DNA of 64,000 nt from Cryptomeria japonica. Taxonomy: Eukaryota > Streptophyta > Pinopsida > Cupressales > Cupressaceae. Position 1 is the first letter of the stretch; each line of letters begins with the position of its first letter. A program made the translations under genes and the position numbers. This document shows positions 22,945-33,116 of the stretch, piece by piece. The DNA lies in assembly GCF_030272615.1 (NCBI RefSeq), contig NC_081415.1, positions 109,822,406 through 109,886,405 of the forward strand. Direction: 5' to 3'. Under the pieces are notes generated by a model. It was not told where the DNA came from. It did no database searches and saw nothing but the letters and a program-made list of their open reading frames with translations.

Positions 22945-23398
22945 AACACTACCTTAAGTTGAATTTGCTTATAGTTTAACATCAAAAATTCTATAGGTAT
23001 GTTTGCATTTCACATTGTGTATGGTACAAATCCTAAAGGATTTGTGGACTTAATTGATCTACCTATAAACCCAAATGTCAATGAAGATGCTACAAATCTT
23101 GTCATGAGTATTCAGGAGGTACAACAAGTTAGACACAAATTGTAGGCAATGAGTGAACAATATAAGAAAAGTGTTGATTTGTATAGGAGAAAAAAAGTCT
23201 TTTTGGATTGGGAATGGTCATTGTAAATTTGCGTAAGGAGGGGTATCTTCAAGGTGCCTACAAAAAGTTGAAGCTCGAGAACCCATGAAAATTGGGCCTT
23301 CTAAATAATAAAGAGGATAAATGACAATGCTTACCTGATTGATCTACCTGGGGACTTAGATGCCAACCCAATTTTAATTGTTGACCTTCATGAAGGGC
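22945..23398 (+). pseudogene. Ty3/gypsy integrase C-terminal fragment, resumed element E1
   Basis: Continues the pol of 1-1695. Readable pieces: VEFAY near 22958 (after LP and a stop), HIVYGTNPKGFVDLIDLP near 23015-23070, QEVQQVRHKL and YKKSVDLYRRKKVF to 23205, then NDNAYLIDLPGDLDANP near 23313-23370. These are the end of the integrase core and the C-terminal region before the 3' end of a gypsy element. About 90 residues of core, including the second and third catalytic acids, are missing between the two E1 pieces. At least one frameshift and several stops are present. Confidence 0.8.
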
Positions 23399-23401
23399 AC
23401 A

Positions 23402-23887
23402 TGATATATTGGAGGGGGGGGGGGAATTGAATCTAATATATTCAATTTCCACTCAAATTAAACACTAACTACCATCAATAACTTCTCCCAGCAATGATCA
23501 GAAATCACTGAATCAACTAGTTCCAAAATCCTTAATGATGCAACAATTAAGCAACATAAACAAACACACATTCACACATTGGACATCAGATATATGTGGA
23601 AACACAAGATGGGAAAAATAATAGTGAACATAGCAGCTTGGATCTACTGCCCAAATCAGCCATACAAAATACTGAATTACTTGCAATAATTGAGTAGGCA
23701 CCAACCTACCAGAGGCACCGATTCCCAATTGTATTTGTGAGCATCAACCCACTGAAGACACCAACCCCCTATGCCTAATTATGAGAATCAACTCAACAAC
23801 TAGGATTTCAATCTCAACAAAAAAAATGATATGAATTAAGGACATTTTGCTTTAATGCACAACTTACATATGATCTAATTAACGTCC
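23402..23887 (-). repeat. Truncated copia-type LTR, fragment F (minus strand)
   Basis: Begins with the G-tract hairpin typical of the copia LTRs here (23403-23443, stem GATATATT with AATATATTC) and has a decayed form of the second conserved hairpin near 23596-23625 (GTGGAAACACAAGATGGGAAAAA). No second LTR or coding region belongs to it. It is cut on the right by the solo LTR B2. Confidence 0.6.
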
Positions 23888-23892
23888 CCACA
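23888..23892 (+). other. Target-site duplication of B2, left
   Basis: CCACA, identical to 29395-29399. Confidence 0.85.
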
Positions 23893-24635
23893 TGTTGTGA
23901 CATTTTCATACATCACCCCATTGCAAATGGGGACCCCCTACTTTTTAGGCCCTCTCAGTCTTTAGGTCTTGGTATTTGGGTCTTTTTGTAGCAGTCTTGT
24001 CAGTCCCCTCAGTCTGCAAGTGTTTGGGAGTCAATTTGATCAAGTCTGCAGCTCATTTGAGCAAATTTGGCTTAGTCTAGGGCTAGTTTTGTCAGTTTTA
24101 GGGTTTTGTCCTTCAGACTTGGATTTGAGGCCTTTCCTTTAGTGTTTTGAAATAATTGAATGTTGCATTGGAATCAGGACCCTCTAAGAAACCTGTACAT
24201 GAAATTTGAGTGAATTCTGAGCAACTTTCTATTTTTAGAAAGTTCCTAATTTTTAGGGATTTCACTGATTCTCGAATTGTCTTCATTTCACCAAAAATCA
24301 AACCTACTATTTTTAGTAAGTGTCCCCACGTCCTGTTTTTCTCTAACGTTGACATCCTAAAGGAGTTTCTATTTTTGCAAAGTTTATTTGTGGCATGCTC
24401 CTCACAAGTAGACACTGAAGACTAAGCATTCACGATCATTCCCAAATTTGGAGAGTTGGAAAAGCAAGCTAAAGTGATCAAAATTTGGGTAAGTGTGGGT
24501 TCATCTTCTAGGAATGGAAAGCATTGGGAAATCATCTAAGTCTGGAAAATCACCTTAGTTCCTAAAGTGGCATCCAAAAACATTCAAATTGGCATAGTTA
24601 GTTCATCATGGAAAATGAAGAAAATCATGAAATTC

Positions 24636-25170
24636 CTTGCTCAAGTGGAATCAACGCTCTAGATAGTCAGATGGGCATCAAATTGGGGCCTTCATGGAAA
24701 ATGTGAAAATTGGCGAATTCCTTGACATGGAGGAAATAGTGCCCAAGAGGCCAAGTAGGGCGCCAAAGTGGGCAGGACAGGGAAAACTTCAAGTTTGACA
24801 AATTCCTTGCTAGGATGGATACAACACCCATGCACAAGAGAAGGGCGCTAAAGCATGATGCCCATGAGAAATTCCAAAAAATACAAAATTCCTTCCTCGG
24901 GTGGAATTAGCGCTCAAGAAGGGTCAACGGTGCCAAACATGTAGAGGTATGGAAAAGTTCAAAAATGCTAAATTCCATGGCAAGGTAGAAACAACACCCA
25001 AGCATGGATAGGGGCGCCAAAATGCCCAAGGCAAGGAAAACCAATTTGAGAAGGAATTCCTTCACCATGTGGAAATGATGCCCATACCTAGAGTAGGACC
25101 CCAAATCAAGGTTGCCAAGGAAAATCAAGAAACAAATGAATTCCTTCATCAAGCCAATTTAGCTCCCAAG
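24636..25170 (+). repeat. Degenerate ~85-bp direct repeats in B2
   Basis: Units begin AAATTCCTTGCTC or similar near 24636, 24714, 24799, 24886, 24970, 25053 and 25138, followed about 20 bp later by a GCGCTC/ACACCC word. Copy-to-copy identity is low; the period is steady at about 78-87 bp. Confidence 0.7.
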
Positions 25171-25772
25171 TTGGTCAAAGATCTTTGAATCACTAAGGCA
25201 AGGATAAATGCTTTAAGATGAAATTTCCTCCATCAAAGTCAAAATTCCATGCCCAAGTCAAGAAGTTGAAAATTTTTCTAAGGCATGGAAATAATAACAT
25301 TCCTTCATCAAGTGATTTCCACACCCAAGTCAAGGATTCAAAATTTTCCAAGGCAAGGAGGAAATTGAAGGTTAGGAATGGATTGAAAAAGAAGAAAATC
25401 CCCTTGGGAAATTTTTAAAAAAATCTAGTTTTAGGCATCAAATCTCATCCAAATGTTAATTTTTTTACGAATTTGGATTCGTAGGAGAATTTTATATCTC
25501 TTGGACCCATAACCCTAATTTGTGGATAATTCCCAAATAATAGGAAATGTGGCAAATTGATGAAAAAGCCTCCTTAGGACAAGATGAACTCAAAAAGCAC
25601 AAATAATTCCTTCATCAAGGAACAAATTTCCAAAATTTCTTCTCCAGTTTCGAAATGTACCTAAGGTTGGAAGTAGAACGTGAAAATCAAGGTTCAAAAA
25701 GGAAACTTCAAGAATTCAAAAAAATTCCTTCCTCAAGGAAGAAATGTGCCCAAGGTGAAGAATTCCAAGAAA

Positions 25773-25946
25773 GTGAAAAATTTGACTAAGTGTTGGAAAT
25801 TCCTTCCTTTAGGATAGAATTCCAGAAAAGGTGAAAAATTGACTAAGTGTTGGAAATTCCTTCCTTCATGGAAGAATTCTTGGAAAAGGTGAAAATTTGG
25901 CTAAGTGTTGGAAATTTCTTCCTTCGGGACGAAATTCCAAGCAAGG
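25773..25946 (+). repeat. 58-bp tandem repeat, three units, in B2
   Basis: Units at 25773-25830, 25831-25888 and 25889-25946, each starting GTGAAAA and containing CTAAGTGTTGGAAATT and TTCCTTC. Exact 58-bp spacing. Confidence 0.88.
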
Positions 25947-26315
25947 AAGAAATCACACCCAAGGATGAATTGAAAATAAAATTTCTAAGGAAAGGAAGGA
26001 ATCAAGGATTATCTGATCAAGAAATTTCCCCTCTGGATTTTTTTTGAAAAATCCATTTTCAGGCATCAAATCACATCCAAATTTCAAAATTCTTTCAGAT
26101 TTGGATTTGTGAAAGAATTTTCTCCCTCCTGGAACCTGGAGCCCTATTTTTGGAAAGTTCCTAAAAATAGAAGATGGTGGAAAATCATTAAAAATATCCT
26201 CCAGAGCAAGAAAAGTTCGGAAAACTTCAAGAAAATTCTTCATTGATCAATTTTTTTCTCTCCCAAAGTTTTCTCTCTCCAGGGGTTTCTCGCCAAGTGG
26301 CAGTCGGATCAGCGC

Positions 26316-27060
26316 ATGTTGAGTCAAGTTGATTTTGGGCAGAAGAACATTGAGCAGCTGAGCAATTTTGAATTAATGTTTGTTGCAACTCAAAAGTTGA
26401 GGAAGGAAGGATCAAAAGATAAGCAGGTTATTGAGCAGGCCATTCTGATTTTGCAACAGCTAGTTCCAGGATACTCTAGTCTGGTAGCTAGCCCCTCTGG
26501 TAAGCTTAAGAGTTTGACTGAACATAATGCAAAAGAGTTTCAAACTCTTAAACATATATCAAATCGACAATTGATAGAGAGATACAATGCAACTAGGAAG
26601 GTCACCTGTGACAATATGATCATATTAGACAAGGTCAAGATGACAGAGCAACTTACAAAGATTGATGAGGCTCTTAATCAATGCAGTTGTATATATAGGT
26701 CTTGTACAACACAAACAAACTTACAACTGACTTGGAGGTGAAAACAAAAGCGACAAGGGCCCGGTTGGAACGTCTGGCTAACAATTTTGATGGTATTTAG
26801 TCATTGACCAGGGCCATGATGGTCAATTTTGGGTTACAGAATCTGAGATATCTGCCTTGGAGAAAGATATGGACAAATTAATCCGGCGAGCTAGGGAATT
26901 GGGATGATTGGTAAGTCCCCGGTTGAACACTTTATTACTTCATAAGAGGGAAAGTCTAGAATTGATGAATAAACTTACACCGATGGATCTAACAGAAGAA
27001 GAACTACATGCACATACATTCTTAATGGGTTTGTATCTATTTTGGGAACTTTGAAAACTG
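26316..27060 (+). pseudogene. Coiled-coil ORF fragment of N1
   Basis: Open for 141 codons (26316-26741), with the frame open further upstream, then broken by frame changes while protein-like pieces continue to about 27060 (SEISALEKDMDKLIRRARELG, LLLHKRESLELMNKL). Rich in Lys, Glu, Leu and Gln with heptad-like spacing. The piece LEKDMDKL ... RESLELMNKL parallels the C2 stretch at about 47070-46950 (LEKEKERIKYKTKEL ... LDILISLRKEIYEAL) in position and pattern, so I place it in the same non-autonomous group. Exact function unknown. Confidence 0.5.
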
Positions 27061-27171
27061 GTTTGGATACTTAGGATTTTTGAAGGGTGCTTACCCGGAT
27101 ATATTCAAGTACATCTAGATCCGATAAACACATTTTGATTTCATTCTTTTGCCCCGCCTTTGTTATTGATG

Positions 27172-27258
27172 TCAAAGGGGGAGTGGTTGTTGTGAAAAAT
27201 GTCAAGGGACATAAGAAGTAATGTATAGTTCAGGGGGAGCAGGGTCAAAGGGGGAGAT
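27172..27258 (+). promoter_or_regulatory. Multiple polypurine tracts of N1
   Basis: TCAAAGGGGGAGTGG (27172-27186), TTCAGGGGGAGCAGGG (27228-27243) and TCAAAGGGGGAGAT (27245-27258); the last abuts the LTR start TGTTGG and is the functional primer candidate. Confidence 0.7.
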
Positions 27259-28199
27259 TGTTGGCAATTGACACTCATCTAGCTTAGTTGTGTTGTCATT
27301 GATGGCAACACATATCATTTTGGGTTGGATGCTTAACCGGTACTCACCGGTATTCATGATTCGGCAACCGACATTTTGGGAAACTGACAAATTAGGAACT
27401 GGTACATGAGGCCGACATAGGAGATTGATCTGGCAGGTCTACACGGTAGAAATCAATGACATCGATCATGAAGTTTAATGTATTTATTTTTGTCTAGGTC
27501 GACATGTAAATAAATTGTAATATTATTGTAAGCTGACATAAGACATTTATGTTTATGTTTGGGAAGGGTATTTAAGTCAGTCTGGTTAGGATATTTTGGA
27601 TATGATATGACATGAGATTGAGAGATATACATATGATGCAAGATATAGTGATGTGATATTGTGCAAACAATATTGATCGACTGTATACAAATATAATATT
27701 CTATAATCAGTCTTGGTTATTGGTTTAAAGGTTTGGGATGCAGAGCAAGTTACCGGTAAAGGAGGACACAGTGGAAACCGATACAATCAGTGCTTGAACC
27801 GGAACTCATCCAGCATAGCAGATGCATTCTCTGAGTTCAAAATTTCGTTTCTAAACTAGTATTTGGTGTTTGTAGTCAGCGAGACTCCTTTTGTGATGAG
27901 TGGTGTGCTTTAGGTTGTTGGCCTTCCTGCATGTGCAGACCCCTATTGTAATATTTATTCATTTGGCCAGTGGATAGATATTGTGGGTCACCAATGCCAG
28001 TGTGGTTTTTCCTCTTTGAGGTTTTCCACGTATAAATCTCTGTGTTATGGTGTAAATTCTTGTGGTGACATTATTTATACTTGCTGTTATATTCTTTTAT
28101 AGTTACCGGTTACTGAAACACTTTGTTAATAAGGTTAAAATTTATCTTACCGGCATAACACTGATTCACCCCCCCTCTCAGTGTTCTTGGATTCCAACA
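27259..28199 (+). repeat. 3' LTR of N1
   Basis: 941 bp, TGTTGGCAAT to TTCCAACA. It carries, in order, the GCATGTGCAGACCCC block (about 27918-27947), the GTGG...CCAC hairpin (28002-28029) and the C-tract hairpin (28157-28185, stem AACACTGA/TCAGTGTT). It has its own stem sequences and differs in the rest from the LTRs of C1, C2 and C3. Confidence 0.82.
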
Positions 28200-29394
28200 C
28201 TTTTTGCATGTAGTCATCGCGTGAAAGCATAATGGCACAGTCATTGCTAGAATATTTGACCATGGTGGCAGTTAATTCATTGCATGACAACCTTCATACT
28301 TAATGCAGTGGTGGAGCATCTTTCACATGTAACTATCATATTTAGGAGATGATGGAGCATTTATTACACATTGGGCGAATTTGAAACAAGTGGTGCATTT
28401 AATGCACAATGGATGCCATTTTGGGCACGCAAAATTAATTGTATATGGGCATGATGGGTCATTAATTGTTGATTCCCACTTTGTTGCATCATGTGTGGGG
28501 AATCTTTTTGGGAAACCCTAATTAGGGTTTGCATGTGTCTTCAAAGCATGAAGCCTATATAAAGGGGTGACCCCCCTCATTTGTAAAAGGGGGAGATTTA
28601 CATGAAATTAATGCGATAAGTTTTTGATAATAACAGTGAAACATTGTTCTCTGATGGTGTCCACTTATGTTATTTTTCAAAACTTGCATGGTTTCACCTT
28701 CCTCACTTAGAGTAGAATTTTATTTTCTCAATTGTTAGATAAAGTGCTTTGATTTCAATGAAGAATTTAATGGTGTTTGATGAATTTCCATGGTTCATAC
28801 TTTTTGCATCTTGTTGATTATAAGATGCAGTGTAAAGTTAGCCTGAACCCCCAAATTTATGCTAAGTTCGATTGTGAATAGTCGTTTGGATTGCACTGTG
28901 TTGGGTATTCAAATGTATTTTCTCAATGTGAAAATCCTTCAACATCCTCAGAAGATTGCACCGGTTCTTGTGGAGTTGTAGTTAATCTTTGGCAAAGCAA
29001 AGCTTGGTTTATTTGGAATTTGTCCACCAAAGCACTATCCATTGATATTACTTCCCTTAGGAGTAGATTTAGATCTTCTAACCCTTTCCCCTTTAGTTTC
29101 AATTGATTCCAGTTCAATCCATTTGAAGCAAAAACATCACATAATTTCCATAACCGATGATGAACTTCCAAGCCACAACAAAGAAGTGAAAGAACGATCC
29201 AAACATAAGGCCCCTTGGATTACCAGTATATCACATTGCCCAACTTAGTCACGCCCGTTGCATTAAGGAACCTTGGAGTCGATTGTCTAAACTTTCCGCA
29301 ATGTTAGCATACAATCGCACTTTGATCAAGAGAGAGTGGAGTGACCATTGGGAACTTTATTCTGTGTTCGACGTAGTCATAAAACACGTCAACA

Positions 29395-29399
29395 CCACA
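29395..29399 (+). other. Target-site duplication of B2, right
   Basis: CCACA, identical to 23888-23892. Confidence 0.85.
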
Positions 29400-29623
29400 C
29401 TCTCTCACATGACATGATATTCCGATAATGGCGCATATAAATCAAAATTCTATATGCAACATCATCCTTAGATTCACATGATATTAACTTGTAACCTTAG
29501 AAGTACTCTTAGAAATGAATCTTAGACACCTATATATATGTGTTATAGTTACAATTACAATTACAATCGTAAGTCAGCTCATCAATACATAATTATTCAT
29601 TTTCAGGTAGGCCACACAAAACT

Positions 29624-30858
29624 TGTTAGACAACTTAGATAACCTGAGGACAACTGAAGGGGTGGGGGGGGGGGGGCGTGAATTAGTTGTCAAAAAATTA
29701 TAGAAAAAGTATTAAATCCTTATTACCGGAATACATAAACCAAAACCCAGAATAACAAATATAGCAGTTAAGCAAAAATATAAACCATAGAACATTTATG
29801 AACCATCCACAAAAGATAAGACCAAGATTTGTATGTGGAAAACCCGGTAAAGGGAAAAACCACGATGGGAAGCCTACCCACAGTCAGATAATACTTCTAA
29901 AGTAAGTATGTGATTACAATAAGATGGGCCTGCACATGCAGGAAGGCCAACAGCCTAGAGTGCGCTGCTCATCACAAAAGGAGCCTCACTGACTACAAAA
30001 TAAATCCAAACTACAATCCGGAAGAAGAATGAACTGCAAGAATAGCATCTCCTATGCCTAAGTATAGTTCCGGTTAAGCTCAGTACTGGAGGTCTTAAAC
30101 CTCTTTCATCAACCTAATTCGATCACCTATGATTGACCAAAAACCTCTGCATATGATTACAACTTTATTCGCACACAAATAATCCCATAACCCTAATTCC
30201 ATAACCATAATCCCATGATCTACAAAGAGATCTTATATCATATTTATACCAATCCGGGACCTAAACAATTAGGTCAACCACCTAAAAGATAATACAATGA
30301 ACTCATAACATAAACCCACAATCCAATGATCAACCAAGTCGGCCTGAGACCGAAACAACATAATCCAATCAATAAACCCAATCGGTAACGCATCGGGATC
30401 ATCTACCAACACGTTACATAAATCGGTCCATAACCTAGCCGAATAAGATAGCATTAGGTCCGGACCCAAATCCAACACCACCGATCAACAGGATCACGGA
30501 CAAGATAACCAACAACATCCCGAAAGCCATCTAGAAGTCGCACCAACACCACTTATCACATGCATCTCAACAAAGCTCTGCCGGTAGAACCCTTATCAGT
30601 GACCAAAAGGCTTACTAGAACAAATGATAGCTCTTGAGTCATCAAATCCCGAACCAACTGATTGCGATACCCATCTGAATAGTAGCATGAATGACAGATC
30701 CAAACCAAATCCACAAGCCAAAGCATATCGGAGCATACTGGATCAATATCATAAACCAACCACTCTACCGGAAGCCGGTAAACAACTAAAACAGCCGGTG
30801 TTGCCATCAATGACAAAATATCAATGCAACACATAATCAATTCCTCCAATTGCCAACA
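29624..30858 (-). repeat. Solo copia LTR D (minus strand)
   Basis: 1235 bp, plus-strand reading TGTTAGAC to GCCAACA; same family as the 3' LTR of C3 (43756-44961). Flanks AAACT (29619-29623) and AAACC (30859-30863) are a 4-of-5 target duplication. No interior or primer site adjoins, so this is a solo LTR. It holds the G-tract hairpin (29649-29691), the GTGG...CCAC hairpin (29835-29863), the GCACATGCAGGAAGGCC block (about 29933) and a TATA box TATAAATA on the minus strand (30248-30241). Confidence 0.8.
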
Positions 30859-33116
30859 AAACCTTCTTCACCAAACATGTAATAGGCCAGTTCCAATTAT
30901 CCCAAATGTTACTCAAAACAAAAGAAAATGCCACACACTTCACAAGTTAGCTTAATCTGGTCCCAAAGGTTGTCCATGTGCAATCTTCAGCAGACACACG
31001 CACTACAACTCCTCTGCAACTTAGTCACATCAAACATGTAATAGTTCTGGCCTGAAAAGCTCGTGAATGGTTTGTCAGGTATACGTCTTGCAGTTCCTAC
31101 TGAGGATCTATTTGGTCCCAAAGGACATCCAACCTTAATCTCCTACAGCACATGCATCAAACCGTTGCTGCAACACTCTGCAATACGAACCAGGTCAATC
31201 AACAACATAGTAACCAAACTGACAAACTGACAAAACGAACAATACATTCCACTATGCCAAAATTCTGAAAACTCTAGATACTGATAAAACATGTGTAGAC
31301 ATACTCTCCTTTCAAACCGCAGGACATAACTCTCAAGCATGAAGATATGCAGATCACAAAAAGTTACCAGACCAAGCTCACTGTCTAGGTAACATACCTC
31401 AATTAGTTTGGATAAGACTTCTAGAAACCTTCCTTTGACATAGATAGATGCAACATGATATTACAGACATATCCCAATTGATTCTTCGATAATATACATT
31501 CTTCAATCTTTCTGAATTCCACAAAAGTAAGCAGCATGTCTGAAGCTCAACATATATCCAACAATCTCCCTCAGTGACAACACTCTTTGACATCAATAAC
31601 AACATATGTGCAACACTTCATTCACATCTTTCTGGAACAAATGATGGAACAAATGATGATCAGGTGAATGATGCTCAATATGAGAAAGATGAATGATGCA
31701 CAATATGAGAAGGAAAACGTTTGGATCAAGAATTTGCTGAAAAGGAAAAGAGAGCAGTATGAACGAGTCTTAGATACCAAATTGGCTGGCTACATAGTCC
31801 AAGGTATATACACTGTATTTTGTTAAATGAAAAGGCCTGCCAAATTCCAACAACACTTGGACCACAGAGGACTGACTTGCTTGGGTACAGTCAAACAACT
31901 GCATCATATGACTTTGAACCAGGAGGTTTAGAAGGATGATATGGAGCACCTTCGATAAGGACATATTCCAATCTCCATTCATTTCTTTTCAGCTGTCCTT
32001 TTAGGATTTTAGTTTACTAAATTTAGCAATTCATTCAACTACTCCGTCTTTGTTGAGGAATAAGAGACAGCTGTTTACTTTCTGCTTTGGAATTCAAAAG
32101 TCAGAATAGGGTTGATCGTTGTTATACAGCATGCATAAAAGTTAAGGGAGGTCTCTCTTTTAATTATTTTGAATTTTTTAGTTATTTGGTTAATATTGGC
32201 AGTGGTAAATGTTTCCAATAACTGGTTTGTTTTTGTTTTATCCGTCTGCTCTTGAGTTTAAGCCCATTGAAACTCCTTGTGACATATTCTTAACGTGTTT
32301 TTTTTCCTTTTGTAGTCTTCACTGTTTTATACTGTCCATATTTTGAATGTTAAGTGGCTTAAACAGGACATCTTTGAGTTTAACTTGCCAGTTCAGAGAA
32401 ATAAATCTGCATCATATAAAGGGGAAGTTCAAATGACAGTTTCAATTTTGAGGAATCAACTTTCTGGTACAGGAATACTAATTGCTATAGTCAAGGGAAC
32501 AAGGTTATATGAGCCTTGAGGCAACCATCCTAATTTCTCTTTATTACCCAATTCAAGGGATTTCTTTGTTACCAAAATGTTTGCATTAGTAGCTTCCTCT
32601 GTGATAGAGTTAATGGCTACAATATTTTCTTTATACATGCATGGATGGATACGATTTGCCATTGTCATGTTGTGCAAAATATACTTGGTTAAAAGGAGAT
32701 GTCAGAATGTGTAAATTTTGTAATGCAGTGACAGATATAGCAAAAACAAAAAGAGACCTACAGGATTTTTTAGAAAATTCATAGCTCTGTGAGAGACGTT
32801 AAGTTGCTTAGCAATATAATCTAAAATTGCTTTGCCTTTTTAAATGTTTAAAAATGACAACTATGTACAACAAAGGCATCAAGTTGGATGGTTGAAGACC
32901 CACTTTTCCTGAGAATTCTTGGCCCACGAATTCCTCAAGTCCAGGAAACTTTGAATTCCATTTGAATAAATCGTTGCATGGTTTCTTACAATGTGGGAAT
33001 AGATATCCTCAAACTGGACTGCAAAAAATTTCCCATCCACATATTCTGCTTTGTTATGGGCATAATCTTCAAACCAATAGGAAGACGAAGAATTTTACAA
33101 ATTTAATAATCTTTGA
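30859..33116. other. Intergenic stretch downstream of the F-box gene
   Basis: No gene seen on either strand. Near 31560-31605 a minus-strand remnant of a copia LTR border is readable (CCAACAATCTCCCTCAGTG, like the LTR end plus polypurine tract seen at 44955-44977), so 30859-31564 may be older LTR sequence. From about 31700 to 33116 the sequence is unassigned single-copy-looking DNA, including the 3' flank of the F-box gene. Confidence 0.4.

Larger units (their letters stand above)
26290..28199 (+). mobile_element. N1: 3' part of a copia-type non-autonomous element inside B2
   Basis: Contains the end of an internal ORF, three purine-rich tracts and one complete 3' LTR. The 5' half is missing and no 5' LTR is seen, so the insertion was truncated, probably by a deletion that also took some of B2. 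The ORF resembles the C-terminal part of the long ORF of C2 in layout (coiled coils, no pol). Confidence 0.65.
23893..29394 (+). repeat. Solo LTR B2, related to element B, with an inserted N1 fragment
   Basis: Starts TGTTGTGACATTTTC and ends ACGTCAACA, as the LTRs of B do, and is bounded by a perfect CCACA duplication (23888-23892, 29395-29399). Without the N1 piece (about 26290-28199) it is about 3.6 kb, longer than the LTR of B. First 60 bp and promoter region (AACCCTAATTAGGGTTTGCA near 28515, TATATAAAG at 28556-28564) match B, but the middle has different repeats: seven or more units of about 85 bp and three units of 58 bp instead of the GACCCTT palindromes. No primer site or interior follows, so it is a solo LTR left by recombination. 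Confidence 0.82.

Noticed and set aside
23411-23424. G tract as the polypurine tract of E1
   Set aside because: It is part of the LTR F hairpin, with complementary stems on both sides, the same design as in the other copia LTRs.
26260-26316. Pyrimidine-rich run ending CCAG as a 3' splice site of a gene
   Set aside because: No upstream exon or donor was found, and the following ORF belongs to the N1 element.
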